A DNA stretch of 64,000 nt from Candidatus Phytoplasma melaleucae (GCF_030588185.1 NZ_JAOSID010000003.1:1-64000); one strand, 5' to 3'. Positions 43,306 through 54,788 are shown, numbered from the stretch's first letter. Notes: generated by a model from the sequence alone, not told the origin. A program made the numbers and translations.

Positions 43306-44709
43306 ATGGATAAAAAATATTTAAAAAAAATGTTAGAACAAAATACTATTGCTGCTATTTCAACTCCTTTAGGGACAGGAGGAATAAGTGTTATCAGAAT
43401 TAGTGGTAGTAAAGCTATTTCTAGCATAGATAAAATTTTTAAAAGCAGAAGCAAAAAAAATATTCGTTTAATAGAAGTATCCTCCCATACTATTCACCAT
43501 GGTTTTATTTTAGATCATCAGCAAAGTATTTTGGATGAAGTCTTAATTTCTGTTTTTAAAAAACCAGAATCCTTCACAGGAGAAGATACTATAGAAATTC
43601 ATGGTCATGGTGGCCTTTTAATAACTCAAATGGTATTAGAAAGAGTTTTATCTTTAGAGGATATTAGACTAGCAGAACCGGGAGAATTTACAAAAAAAGC
43701 TTTCTTAAACAAAAAAATAGATTTAGCGCAAGCTGAATCTATTATGGATTTAATTAAAGCTCAAAATGAAAGTGCTATTAAATTAGCTCATTCAGGATTA
43801 CAAAAAAGAAACTCTCGATTGATAAACAACTTAAATCAAAAAATTTTAAACTTAATAGGAGCTATCGAAGTTAACATCGATTACCCTGAATATGAAGATA
43901 TTAAAGTTGTAACTAATCAAATTCTTATTCCACAATTAAGTACTTTAACTGATCAAATCAAGGAAATTTTAAATTATTCTATTCAAGCACGTTTTATAAA
44001 AGAAGGAATTAAAACTTTAATTATCGGAAAACCTAATGTTGGTAAATCTAGTTTATTAAATGCGATGTTAGATGAAAAAAGAGCTATTGTTTCAGACATA
44101 GCTGGGACAACTCGCGATTTTTTAGATGCATACACAAATATTAATGGAATTAATTTACACTTAATTGACACTGCAGGCATTAGAGAAACTAAAGATCCTT
44201 TAGAGGAAATAAGTATTTCAGTTTCTCGGAATTTTTTAAAAAAAGCAGAATTAATTCTGCTGTTATTAGATCAAAGTATGCCTCTGGATAAAGAAGATCA
44301 AAAATTATTGATATTAACTAAAAATTATCCTAGAATTCTAGTTGGAAGCAAATCAGATTTACCTACTAAAATAAATATTAAAGATTTGAAAGAAGAAATC
44401 ATTTTAGTTTCTAATATTACAAAAAAAGGAATAGGATTATTGAAAAGCAAAATTTTGAAAATTTTTCAACTAAATGAAATTCAAAATAAAGATTTTAATT
44501 ATTTTTCTAATGCTAGACATATACAACAAATAAAAAAAGCTTTAAAAGCCTTAGAAAATGTGAAAAAAGATATAAACCAAAAATTTCCCATAGATATTCA
44601 TGTGATTAACTTAAAAGAAGCTTATGAAGCTTTAGGAGAAATTATAGGTAATAACGTAAAAGAAGATTTAGTAAATGAATTATTTTCTAAATTTTGTCTA
44701 GGAAAATAA
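43306..44709 (+). CDS. mnmE: tRNA modification GTPase MnmE
   Basis: A 467-residue GTPase that, together with MnmG, modifies the wobble uridine of several tRNAs. The N-terminal folate-binding domain begins [20 protein letters not shown] (13-32). The helical domain surrounds a Ras-like G domain with G1 [15 protein letters not shown]2/G3 DIAGTTRDF and DTAGIRET, and G4 SKSD. It ends with the FCLGK motif (cysteine needed for activity). The length is full. mnmG is not present in this window. It follows nrnA after five bases. Confidence 0.96.
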   Translation: MDKKYLKKMLEQNTIAAISTPLGTGGISVIRISGSKAISSIDKIFKSRSKKNIRLIEVSSHTIHHGFILDHQQSILDEVLISVFKKPESFTGEDTIEIHGHGGLLITQMVLERVLSLEDIRLAEPGEFTKKAFLNKKIDLAQAESIMDLIKAQNESAIKLAHSGLQKRNSRLINNLNQKILNLIGAIEVNIDYPEYEDIKVVTNQILIPQLSTLTDQIKEILNYSIQARFIKEGIKTLIIGKPNVGKSSLLNAMLDEKRAIVSDIAGTTRDFLDAYTNINGINLHLIDTAGIRETKDPLEEISISVSRNFLKKAELILLLLDQSMPLDKEDQKLLILTKNYPRILVGSKSDLPTKINIKDLKEEIILVSNITKKGIGLLKSKILKIFQLNEIQNKDFNYFSNARHIQQIKKALKALENVKKDINQKFPIDIHVINLKEAYEALGEIIGNNVKEDLVNELFSKFCLGK

Positions 44710-44938
44710 GAATATGGTCAAACATAAGAATACTATCACTTAACAATAACTCATATAGTAAAAAAATCAAATGTCTCTAAATTTTACTATTTTATTTTAA
44801 TTTTATGATAAAATCTTAAAAATCATGTTATATATTAATGCAAAAAACAAAGTTAATATATAATTATTTAAGGATAATAGTGAAATATGGTTTCGTAGCA
44901 GAGAAAACAAGAATAGGAATAAAAATAATAAATATATT

Positions 44939-46867
44939 ATGATTGAAATTCAATTTGGTACAAATCTAAATAAACAAGTTTTTCCAACAAATATTACCCC
45001 TCAAGAAATTATTCAACAAAAAAATTTTAAATTGAAAAACATTCCGATAGCTGCTTACTTTAATAAAAAACTAATCGAATTAAACAGACATTTAACTAAA
45101 AATGGTATTTTAAAAATTATTACTATAGACCATCCAAAAAGTATTGAAATTTTAAATCATAGTATAATGCATTTAATGACACAAGCAATTATACAAATGT
45201 ATCCCAGTGCCCTTTTAGTAATCGGAAAAACCCTTAGAGAGGGATTTTACTATGATATTGACTTTCAAGATAAAGTTTTTTCAGTAAATGATTTGCCTAA
45301 AATAGAACAACAAATGCATCAAATGGCTGAAATAAATTTAGAAACATTTTGCGTAGAGACTGATGCTAAAAATGCTTATCAACTATTTAATAACAACCCT
45401 TACAAAAAAATCATATTAAAAAACATACACAGTTCTATAATAAATATCTACAAAAGAGGAGATTTTTGTGATCTTTGTTCAGAAATACACCTCATAAATA
45501 CAAAAATTATGAAATATTTTAAACTTCTTAAAATATCTGGTTCATATTTTCAAGGTAATGCAAACCAAAAAGTTTTGACACGTATATACGGGATTGCCTT
45601 TTTCAACCAAATAGATTTAGATTCTTACTTAAACTTATTACAGGAAAGAAAAATAAGTGATCATAAGTATATCAACAAAGAACAAAATTTTTTCATGTTA
45701 TCATCACAAATAGGTTCAGGCTTGCCTTTTTGGTTACCTAAAGGAGCTACTATTCGACGTATTATTGAAAGATATATTGTTGATAAAGAAATAGCACATA
45801 ATTATCAACATGTTTATACTCCTATTTTAGCTAATAAAAAATTGTATGAAAATTCAGGTCATTTAGAACTTTATAAAGATAATATGTTTCCTATAATGAA
45901 ATTATCTGCAGAAGAAGAACTCGTTTTACGTCCTATGAATTGTCCTCATCACATGATGATATTTCAAAATAAAATACATAGTTATAAAGAATTACCAATT
46001 AAAATTGCTGAACTCGGCATGATGCATCGTTATGAACATTCTGGAACTGTGTCAGGTCTACAAAGAGTAAGAGAAATGACTTTAAATGATGCTCACATCT
46101 TTATCGCCGAACAACAAATAAAAGAAGAATTCACCAAAATAATAAATTTAATCAAAGAGGTTTATGAGGATTTTAACATTAAAGATTATTCATTTAATTT
46201 AAGCACTAGAGATCCCAATAATAAAGAAAAATATTTTAATGACAATGATATGTGGCAAAGATCTGAAACCATCTTGAGAAAAATATTAGATAATCTAAAT
46301 ATTAAATACCAAGAAAAAATTGGAGATGCAGCTTTTTATGGTCCTAAATTAGATGTTCAAATATTAACCGCTTTGGGGCACGAAGAAACCTTATCTACCG
46401 TTCAATTAGACTTTTTATTACCTAAAAAATTTAACTTAACTTATATTGACCAAAATAATCAGAGAAAAAACCCAGTCATTATTCACAGAGCTATCATTTC
46501 AACCATAGAAAGATTTATAGCTCATTTAATAGAAAAAAATAAAGGTATTTTCCCGTTATGGTTAGCACCAATACAAGTTATTCTAATACCAATTAACAAT
46601 AATTTACATCTGGAACACACTAAAAAAATCAGAGATCTACTGCTAAAAGCAAATTTGAGAACAGAAATAAACGATAAAGAACATACTTTAAATTATAAAA
46701 TAAGAGAAACACAAAAAGCTAAAATTCCTTTTCAAATAGTTATTGGAGAAAAAGAAATTCAAACAGAAATATTAATTTGTAGACAATATGGTAATAATCA
46801 AAAACAAAAACTTTCTGTTCATCAACTGATCCAAATGTTAAATGAAATTATTCAAAATAAAAAATAA
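44939..46867 (+). CDS. thrS: Threonyl-tRNA synthetase
   Basis: A 642-residue class II synthetase. Order of domains: an N-terminal TGS domain (about 1-60), an editing domain with zinc-like motif HSIMHLM (about 75-81) and CSEIH (about 180-184), the catalytic core with PFWLPKGATIRRIIE, FRPMNCPHH-like LRPMNCPHHMMIF, motif 2 MHRYEHSGTVSGLQRVREMT and motif 3 PVIIHRAIISTIERFIAHLIE, and a C-terminal anticodon-binding domain from about 540. All editing-site residues I can see are kept. ATG at 44939-44941 fits the family N-terminus. No T-box leader (no GGTGG-ACCGCG element) was found in the 230 bases upstream. Confidence 0.95.
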   Translation: MIEIQFGTNLNKQVFPTNITPQEIIQQKNFKLKNIPIAAYFNKKLIELNRHLTKNGILKIITIDHPKSIEILNHSIMHLMTQAIIQMYPSALLVIGKTLREGFYYDIDFQDKVFSVNDLPKIEQQMHQMAEINLETFCVETDAKNAYQLFNNNPYKKIILKNIHSSIINIYKRGDFCDLCSEIHLINTKIMKYFKLLKISGSYFQGNANQKVLTRIYGIAFFNQIDLDSYLNLLQERKISDHKYINKEQNFFMLSSQIGSGLPFWLPKGATIRRIIERYIVDKEIAHNYQHVYTPILANKKLYENSGHLELYKDNMFPIMKLSAEEELVLRPMNCPHHMMIFQNKIHSYKELPIKIAELGMMHRYEHSGTVSGLQRVREMTLNDAHIFIAEQQIKEEFTKIINLIKEVYEDFNIKDYSFNLSTRDPNNKEKYFNDNDMWQRSETILRKILDNLNIKYQEKIGDAAFYGPKLDVQILTALGHEETLSTVQLDFLLPKKFNLTYIDQNNQRKNPVIIHRAIISTIERFIAHLIEKNKGIFPLWLAPIQVILIPINNNLHLEHTKKIRDLLLKANLRTEINDKEHTLNYKIRETQKAKIPFQIVIGEKEIQTEILICRQYGNNQKQKLSVHQLIQMLNEIIQNKK

Positions 46868-46934
46868 AAAACGGCTCTACTTTTTTTAACAAAAACTAAA
46901 AATCAATTATCACCGTATTAATCAACAAAATATA

Positions 46935-46963
46935 TTGATAAAATTATTTAAATTAAGTATAAT
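46935..46963 (+). promoter_or_regulatory. Sigma-A promoter of the groES-groEL operon
   Basis: TTGATA (46935-46940) and TATAAT (46958-46963) are separated by exactly 17 bases, close to the consensus. The expected start lies about seven bases downstream, near 46970, which falls in the left arm of a 10-bp inverted repeat. groES starts 140 bases further. Confidence 0.75.
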
Positions 46964-46966
46964 TAG

Positions 46967-47012
46967 CCGTGTATTTGCATTTGGCAATTAAAAATTTTCA
47001 AAAAATACACGG
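46967..47012 (+). promoter_or_regulatory. Inverted repeat overlapping the groES transcription start
   Basis: CCGTGTATTT (46967-46976) and AAATACACGG (47003-47012) form a perfect 10-bp inverted repeat with a 26-base spacer. It begins four bases after the -10 box. It is not the CIRCE element (TTAGCACTC-N9-GAGTGCTAA) bound by HrcA. It may be an operator for another repressor or a hairpin at the very 5' end of the mRNA that affects stability or heat-dependent translation. Confidence 0.6.
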
Positions 47013-47104
47013 TGTTCAAAAAAAAGCCAAATTAAATAATATAAATAAACGTTAAAAAGAGAATTTATATTTCTTTATAAAAACCAAAGGGAGGAAAATT
47101 ATTT

Positions 47105-47374
47105 ATGAAAATCAAACCATTAAATGATTACGTTGTTTTAATTCCAAAAGAAAAAGATAATAAAATAGAAGATAGTCCTATTTACACGAGCACTGAAAAA
47201 CAAAAACAAGAATCTGTAGGTGTTATATTAGATTGTGGTCCTAGCATAAAAAGCCTAAAAAAAAACGACACAGTAGTTTATAAAAACTATTCTGGTAATA
47301 AGATTAATTTAGATGAACAAGAATATCTTATTATTAAAGAAGAAGATATCATAGCTTTATTAGAAAATAATTAA
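47105..47374 (+). CDS. groES: Co-chaperonin GroES
   Basis: An 89-residue ring-forming cap of the GroEL chamber. It shows the family's N-terminal IKPLNDYVVLIPKE (3-16), the mobile-loop region, a roof turn and the C-terminal YLIIKEEDIIALLE. The mobile loop (about 17-35) is SPIYTSTEKQKQESVGVIL, with the hydrophobic IYT contact in place of the usual IVL. Length is slightly below 94-97 residues. It has AAAGGGAGG just upstream of the ATG and lies 48 bases before groEL. A promoter and a distinct inverted repeat precede it. Confidence 0.95.
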   Translation: MKIKPLNDYVVLIPKEKDNKIEDSPIYTSTEKQKQESVGVILDCGPSIKSLKKNDTVVYKNYSGNKINLDEQEYLIIKEEDIIALLENN

Positions 47375-49042
<1,668 letters not shown>

Positions 49043-49086
49043 TACCAAAATAAACATTAATAAGTTTAGTTAATTAACTAAAACAA

Positions 49087-49120
49087 AAAACTTTACTAAA
49101 TATTTTAGTAAAGTTTTTTT
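49087..49120 (+). terminator. Rho-independent terminator of the groES-groEL operon
   Basis: A stem AACTTTACTAAA / TTTAGTAAAGTT (11 to 12 bp) with a small loop, followed by eight T. It lies about 45 bases after the groEL stop and is preceded by an A run, so it can also act on the minus strand. Confidence 0.85.
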
Positions 49121-49271
49121 TATTAACAAACTAATAAATGATAAAATTTTAGTGATAAATAAAAATAAATCATTTACTTTTTAAACAATTTACTATGCCA
49201 AATACAAAATAAAAAATATATTATTTTTAGATATCTTTTTTTCTATTTTAAAGAAAGTTTATAAAATTTGC

Positions 49272-51002
49272 ATGAAACTAGTTTTTCAATATATTTTTCA
49301 ATACAAAAAAATGATTTTATTAAATATTTTATCAGTATTACTAATAGCTTGTGGCGAAATTGGTATCCCTTCTTTAATAGGAAAATATATTATTGATAAT
49401 CCACCCACAAGTCAAAATTTTATAATCATTGTTATGAGCTTGATTATTTTAGTTATATGTGCTATTTGTGGTAATTTAATTATTAATTTTTGTTCAGCAA
49501 AAACATCTTCTTTGATTTTTGAAGATTTAAGTAATGATTTATTTCATAAGATACAAACTTTTTCAATTATAGAAATGAAAAAAATAGGAGTTCCTGCTCT
49601 TATTAATCGTAGTATTTTTGATATTAATCAGATTGTTAATTTTGTTTCTGCCTTATATAGAGCAGCTATTGTAGCTCCTATCATGTTAACTATCAGTTTA
49701 ATTTTCATATGCAAAACTTATATTTCTTTTACTTATAGTATCTGTGCTGTAATACCTTGTCTAGTTATTGTATTAATTTTCATTATTAAAAAAAATTATG
49801 TATTATCTCAACAAAAACAAAAAATTTTAGAAGAGATAAATTCCAAAATTAGAGAAAATTTAACAGGTATTAAAATTATTAAAACTTTAAACACTTCTTC
49901 ATACGAAGAAACTAAATTTGCTACAATTAATTCTAATTATACAACTCTCATTATTAAATTGTTTAATTCAATGCTTTCTATTGAACCTTTTTTTTATCTT
50001 TTATTGAATATATCTATAATAATTACAACTGGTTTAGGAGCATATGTTTTGAAAAAAGGCAACGGATATGATTTACAATTAGGAGGGCTGTATAATTGTA
50101 TTAATTTACAATACCATATATTATTTTCTATTTTAAATTTTTTGTTATTGTTTATGGTATTCCCAAAAACTTTAGTTGCTTCTAGAAAAATAGAATCCTT
50201 GCTGAAAATCGAACCTATAATTAAAAATAACCCACAAAATATAGTTTTATCTAATCAAATTGTTAGTTTAGAATTTAAAAATGTAACTTTCCAATATCCT
50301 CAAACTTCTACCCCAATTTTAAAAAACATTAATTTGCGAGCTAATGTTTCAGAATTAATTGCTTTTGTAGGATCAACTGGTTCTGGTAAAAGTACTTTAG
50401 TTAATTTAATACCTCGTTTAATAGACCCCACGAAGGGGTGTGTCCTCATAAATAATATTGACATTAAAAATTATGAACTAAAATCACTAAGAAAGAAAAT
50501 TGGTTTAGTTTCGCAAAAAAATATCTTATTTCAAGGAACTATTTTTAGCAATTTATTGTTTGGACATGAACATGCAGACGAAAAACAAATGTTGCAAAAG
50601 GCTCAAATGGCTCAATCCTATGACTTTATAACTAAAAGTAAAAACCAATTACAAGAATCAGTAAGTGAATTTGGCGCAAACTTTTCTGGTGGGCAAAAAC
50701 AAAGACTTTCCATAACGAAAACTTTTTTAAAACAACCAGATATTTATATCTTCGATGATTCTTTTTCTGCTTTAGATTATCAAACAGACTTAGCTATTAG
50801 ACAAAATTTTGATAGTTTTAAACAAAATGCTATTATTATTGTAGTAGCTCAAAGATTAAACTCTATTTTAGATGCTGACAAAATTATTGTATTAGAACAT
50901 GGTCAAATTGTTGATATGGGTAAACACGAACAATTAATGAAGAGATGCCAAACTTATCAAAATATTGCATTTTCGCAAAAAGTAAAAGAGGTTTTAGCAT
51001 GA
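49272..51002 (+). CDS. ABC exporter half-transporter with degenerate Walker B
   Basis: A 576-residue half-transporter with six membrane helices (about 10-290) and an ATPase domain. Walker A is GSTGSGKST, the Q loop is VSQKNILFQGT, the signature is FSGGQKQRLSI and Walker B is IYIFDDSFSALD. The catalytic glutamate after Walker B is replaced by aspartate (DD instead of DE), as in one half of heterodimeric exporters (LmrCD, BmrCD, TM287/288 type), where one ATP site is inactive. The partner gene overlaps it by four bases (ATGA), confirming a pair. Substrate unknown; these exporters often handle drugs, lipids or peptides. Start ATG 49272 has a weak AAAGAAAG site. Confidence 0.92.
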   Translation: MKLVFQYIFQYKKMILLNILSVLLIACGEIGIPSLIGKYIIDNPPTSQNFIIIVMSLIILVICAICGNLIINFCSAKTSSLIFEDLSNDLFHKIQTFSIIEMKKIGVPALINRSIFDINQIVNFVSALYRAAIVAPIMLTISLIFICKTYISFTYSICAVIPCLVIVLIFIIKKNYVLSQQKQKILEEINSKIRENLTGIKIIKTLNTSSYEETKFATINSNYTTLIIKLFNSMLSIEPFFYLLLNISIIITTGLGAYVLKKGNGYDLQLGGLYNCINLQYHILFSILNFLLLFMVFPKTLVASRKIESLLKIEPIIKNNPQNIVLSNQIVSLEFKNVTFQYPQTSTPILKNINLRANVSELIAFVGSTGSGKSTLVNLIPRLIDPTKGCVLINNIDIKNYELKSLRKKIGLVSQKNILFQGTIFSNLLFGHEHADEKQMLQKAQMAQSYDFITKSKNQLQESVSEFGANFSGGQKQRLSITKTFLKQPDIYIFDDSFSALDYQTDLAIRQNFDSFKQNAIIIVVAQRLNSILDADKIIVLEHGQIVDMGKHEQLMKRCQTYQNIAFSQKVKEVLA

Positions 51003-52783
51003 AAGAAATATTTCACTATTTAAAACCTTTTAAAACAAAAATAATTATAAGTATTATTTTAATTTTTTTCGTTTCAGCCATAAACTCTTTTCTTATTATT
51101 TTTGAAGGTAAATTCATTATTGATTTTATCAAACAAAATTACATTAATACTGAGAAAAGCATGGAAATATATATGAAATATATTGCTTATTTACTTAGCA
51201 TTAACTTTTTACTATACTTCTTATGCACTATCGCAAAATGCATTTACAACAAATTATTAATCATTACCATTCATGAATCAATTAAAAACATCCGAACTCA
51301 ACTACATCGTAAAATTCATAAGTTAACTATTGCATATTTTGATAAAAATAACATAGGAAATATAATGAGTATAATCACTAATGATTTAGACATGGTGGCC
51401 AATGGATTACAACAATCCTGTGTTTCTTTAATTTCTTCTTGTTTTAAAATTTTAATGATAATTATCGTCATGTTTTGGGTTAATTTACGTTTAGGAATAG
51501 TAGTTTGTTTAATGATACCTTCTACTCTCGGTGTCATCTGGATTATTAACAAAAAATCACGTAATATTTTTATCCAAAGATTCGAAGTTACAGGAGAATA
51601 TGTCGGTTTTTTACAAGAAAAATATACAGGACATAAAGAAATTATTTTATATAATCAACAAGAAAAAACCATTGACAATTTTAAGCAGATAAATAAAAAA
51701 CTCTCTGAAATCATCTTTAAGTCTAATTTAATATCAGGGTTAGTAATGCCTATCATAAATAGTTTTACTTATATTATAATAACAATTATCATTGTAATTG
51801 GCTATTTTTTAATGAGGGATCCTCTAAAAAACCCATTGCCTTATATATTAATCAAACTGGGATTCACCACTATCCAACTAGGAGTTTTTCAATCATTTAT
51901 TCAATATACTTGGCGTTTAGGAAATCCTATAAACGATTTAAGTCAAATTTTTATTGTTTTGCAATCATCTGCTGGTGCTGCTCGTAGAATTTTTAATTTT
52001 CTATCCGAAAAAGAAGAAAAAGATATAGAAAACCCTATAGCTTTAACGAAAACAGAAGGGCATATAGAATTTTATAATGTTTGTTTCCAATACTCAAATA
52101 ACAAACCTGTTATTCAAAATATGAATTTTACTGTTAGAAAAAACCAAACAGTAGCTATTGTAGGTCCAACAGGGTCTGGAAAAACTACTTTAATTAATTT
52201 GCTAGTAAGATTTTATGATGTAGACTCAGGAGCTATAAACGTTGATGGAATAAATATACAAACAATTAAAAAAGAAAATTTAAGAAACATTATAGGAATA
52301 GTTTTACAAGATTCATGGCTTTTTAAAGGGACTATTTTAGAAAATATTCAATATGGCAACTTACAAGCAAATAAAGAACAAATTATTAAAGCTGCTAAAC
52401 AAGCTCATGTTCATGATTTTATCATGAACAAAAAAAATGGCTATGATACTATTATTAATGAAGAAACAGACAATATTTCACAAGGGGAAAAACAACTTAT
52501 TGCTATAGCTCGTACCTTCCTGAGAAATCCAACTATTTTAATTTTAGATGAAGCAACTTCTACTATAGACACTAGAATTGAAATTATTTTTCAAAAATCC
52601 ATGCAAAAACTGTTAAGTCAAAAGACATCTTTTATTATTGCTCATCGCTTGTCTACTATTATTAATGCTGATATAATCTTAGTTTTAAAAAACGGTTTTA
52701 TCCTTGAAAAAGGCAATCACATAGAACTTTTAAAACAAAAAGGTTTTTATTATCAACTCTATCAAAGTCAATTCAAAAAATAA
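50999..52783 (+). CDS. ABC exporter half-transporter, catalytic partner
   Basis: A protein of about 594 residues, the second half of the heterodimeric exporter. Six membrane helices are followed by an ATPase with Walker A GPTGSGKTT, the Q loop GIVLQDSWLFKGT, signature ISQGEKQLIAIARTF and Walker B ILILDEATSTID with a normal catalytic glutamate; the H loop is IAHRLST. I choose ATG 50999-51001 (MKEIFHYLKPFKTK), which overlaps the stop of the partner as ATGA; a longer frame begins 18 codons earlier but has no homologous sequence. The composite of one consensus and one degenerate site is built from the two subunits. Confidence 0.92.
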   Translation: MKEIFHYLKPFKTKIIISIILIFFVSAINSFLIIFEGKFIIDFIKQNYINTEKSMEIYMKYIAYLLSINFLLYFLCTIAKCIYNKLLIITIHESIKNIRTQLHRKIHKLTIAYFDKNNIGNIMSIITNDLDMVANGLQQSCVSLISSCFKILMIIIVMFWVNLRLGIVVCLMIPSTLGVIWIINKKSRNIFIQRFEVTGEYVGFLQEKYTGHKEIILYNQQEKTIDNFKQINKKLSEIIFKSNLISGLVMPIINSFTYIIITIIIVIGYFLMRDPLKNPLPYILIKLGFTTIQLGVFQSFIQYTWRLGNPINDLSQIFIVLQSSAGAARRIFNFLSEKEEKDIENPIALTKTEGHIEFYNVCFQYSNNKPVIQNMNFTVRKNQTVAIVGPTGSGKTTLINLLVRFYDVDSGAINVDGINIQTIKKENLRNIIGIVLQDSWLFKGTILENIQYGNLQANKEQIIKAAKQAHVHDFIMNKKNGYDTIINEETDNISQGEKQLIAIARTFLRNPTILILDEATSTIDTRIEIIFQKSMQKLLSQKTSFIIAHRLSTIINADIILVLKNGFILEKGNHIELLKQKGFYYQLYQSQFKK

Positions 52784-53394
52784 AAATAATAAACAACCAT
52801 AATTAGAATAATAAAAAAAATCCAAATCTAGTTATATTATTGCAATAAAAATTTTTTATTTAAGGAGATTCACATTAATTATATAAAGACAAAAACTATT
52901 AAAAATATAAACTCCTTTATTTTAATTTTTATAAATAAATTTTAACATGGGCAAAAGAAGCAAAAGAATTAGCAAAATAAATAAACATTCTTTTTATAAA
53001 AAATACTATTATTGATAACAAGCGACAAAAGAAAAAAAATAATAAATTAATAGAAAAATCTTGAAGGATGAAATAGATATTTATTCAATCACATTAGAAA
53101 AATTATCCATAATTATTCAATCAATTTTAAAATAGATACAAAATATTTGTTTTTTTCATGTACATGAGCTATAATATTAATTGGATAGTTATATTGATTT
53201 TTGTCATACCATACAATAATTATTTTAAGTGTGATAAGAGTTTATAATTATTTCTAATTCAATAAAAATTTATAAAATAAAAATAAAAATGAAAATTAAA
53301 AGTTAAAATTTAAGTAATTTTTTACACTAATAAAAAATATAAATTAACATAATTAAAAATGCATAACGAAAAAGAGGAATTTAAATAACTGCAT
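52784..53394 (+). other. Gene-free 0.6 kb before the intron-containing gene
   Basis: AT-rich DNA between the ABC exporter and the intron-split gene. A plus-strand AAGGAG near 52862 has no start codon at a workable distance. Near 52946 a short ATG frame of 22 codons reads MGKRSKRISKINKHS and stops; it lacks a binding site. A promoter for the split gene should be here; TATAAT-like hexamers are too common to choose. Nothing else is seen. Confidence 0.45.
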
Positions 53395-53637
53395 TTGATA
53401 AACAAATCACATTTTAATAAAAAGATTATCGGATTGGTTATTTTTGTCGTTACTATTTTGGCAGTTGTGTTTTTAGTTATTTGTGGTGATACAACAGAGT
53501 TGTTAGAAGAAACCAATTCATCAGATGAACCAGTAATTGAACAAATTGATGAAAATTTATCAGAAAATCCTCTATTAACCATAACAGAAGAAACTAATGA
53601 TATTCAAGATGCTTCTAAAACAACAACACAAGATAAA
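53395..53637 (+). CDS. 5' exon of a membrane protein gene interrupted by a group II intron
   Basis: A plus-strand frame starting TTG at 53395 (MINKSHFNKKIIGLVIFVV) runs 81 codons to the intron border at 53637. The protein has a basic N-terminus, one transmembrane helix (residues about 10-29) and then a polar, acidic stretch rich in Glu, Thr, Ser and Asn (ending TTTQDK). Without splicing it would continue eight codons into the intron (VRKFGHLI) and stop. An AGAGGA lies about 16 bases before the start, which is far. The border is at a codon boundary. The downstream exon (54405-54710) continues in the same phase. I do not recognise the protein; it resembles the anchored surface proteins of variable sequence seen in phytoplasmas. 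Confidence 0.55.
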
Positions 53638-54404
53638 GTGCGCAAGTTCGGGCATTTAATTTAGGGGAAGAATGGTACCCCTGACATTGTAGGATAGTAT
53701 GTCAAGTCATTGGATTAACCTGAGAATGAAAATTCAATAAGGGAAAATAGCATATCCAAAAAGCATAAGTGCAAGACGAAGTTAAAAAAAGCATGAAATT
53801 AGCTTATAATTAAAGATAATAAGTGTTAATAATATACTTTATATACAGACCAGAAGCGTTAATTATATTCCCTTTATCGTATAATTAAACTATCTTAAAA
53901 CTTCCTGTCTTTATGAAATTAGCAAAAATGAAATATATACATAATGAAAAAAAGAATAATTATTATTAATCGATATCCATGCAACATTTAACATTTACCA
54001 AAAATTAAATAGCTACCTTGGATAAGCTTTCTATAAAAAGTTTTTAATTCAATTTAACTAAATTTATTAATATGATATTCCATCATCTCAATATTTAAAA
54101 AACTATAGATTACAAAATCTTGAATATTTATAATGCTTACAGAGCTTTTATAGTACTCGTAGAAGTCATGACCTACCAAGGAGAAGGTAATACCTTTAAT
54201 CACAAGGGGAAGAAAAGCAGAGAGAAAAAATAAATATTTAAATTTGATTTTTTCTAACTAAATAAAAAAGTGATGAATTTTATTGAAGTGAACTCGGAAA
54301 GCCGTATGCATAGGAATATGCCTGTGCGGTTTGGGCGAGGGGTTTATCATACATTTTTTAATCTTTATAAAAATTATAAAAAGTTAAAAATATGATATTT
54401 CTAT
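53638..54404 (+). mobile_element. ORF-less group II intron
   Basis: The 5' end is GTGCGCAAG, the group II consensus GUGCG. Near the 3' end, 54299-54332 folds as a textbook 34-nt domain V: a 9-bp lower helix containing the catalytic AGC triad, a 2-nt bulge (CU), a 5-bp upper helix and a GGAA tetraloop. The hexamer just before the intron, GATAAA (IBS1), is complementary to TTTATC at 53873-53878, a plausible EBS1. No reverse transcriptase or maturase frame lies inside, so the intron would depend on a protein supplied in trans. The 3' border is inferred: 54404 ends in AT, has an A at -8, and restores the frame. Domain VI is weakly formed (TATCATA/TATGATA) and remains the least certain part. Confidence 0.8.
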
Positions 54405-54710
54405 TCGCATGATCAAAGTAAAAAAAGTGTTGAAAACCCAAATATAGAAAACAGAAATATAGGTGATGAAATAATTAAGGAAATGTATTCTTCAGAATTA
54501 TTTCAAAAAGCTAAAGATAAAATTTCCCATATAGGAGAGAATTTATTAGATAAAGTGTTGGATCCTAAAATGATTTCACGTACAAAAACATCAAATACAC
54601 CAAATCTAAACAAAGAACAACAATATTCTTCTTCAACACCAAGAACAGTAACCAACCCAAATAGCCGAATAACAACTAGTCCTAATCAAAAAAAACAATT
54701 CAGAAATTAA
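54405..54710 (+). CDS. 3' exon of the intron-interrupted gene
   Basis: An open plus-strand frame begins at 54396, just after the last in-frame stop, and ends at 54710; from the inferred intron border (54405) it gives 101 residues beginning SHDQSKKSVENPNIENRN. The sequence is hydrophilic and rich in Lys, Asn, Ser, Thr and Pro, with a helical middle (SSELFQKAKDKISHIGENLL) and a low-complexity tail. Joined to the 5' exon it makes a 182-residue protein with one N-terminal membrane helix. A separate start at ATG 54483 has AAGGA close by and would give a 75-residue soluble protein if the intron no longer splices. A good terminator follows 80 bases after the stop. Confidence 0.5.
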   Translation, partial: SHDQSKKSVENPNIENRNIGDEIIKEMYSSELFQKAKDKISHIGENLLDKVLDPKMISRTKTSNTPNLNKEQQYSSSTPRTVTNPNSRITTSPNQKKQFRN

Positions 54711-54788
54711 AAAAAGTAGCCAAATAATCAAAAATAATTAACAATATCTTTCTTGACTTAATATTTTTAATTTTATTCTTTTATACAA

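Noticed and set aside
44710-44938. T-box riboswitch before thrS (and before asnS)
   Set aside because: No GGTGG-ACCGCG antiterminator consensus or terminator/antiterminator pair was found in either leader.
46967-47012. CIRCE element for HrcA
   Set aside because: The repeat has neither the TTAGCACTC/GAGTGCTAA sequence nor the 9-base spacer. It is a different element.
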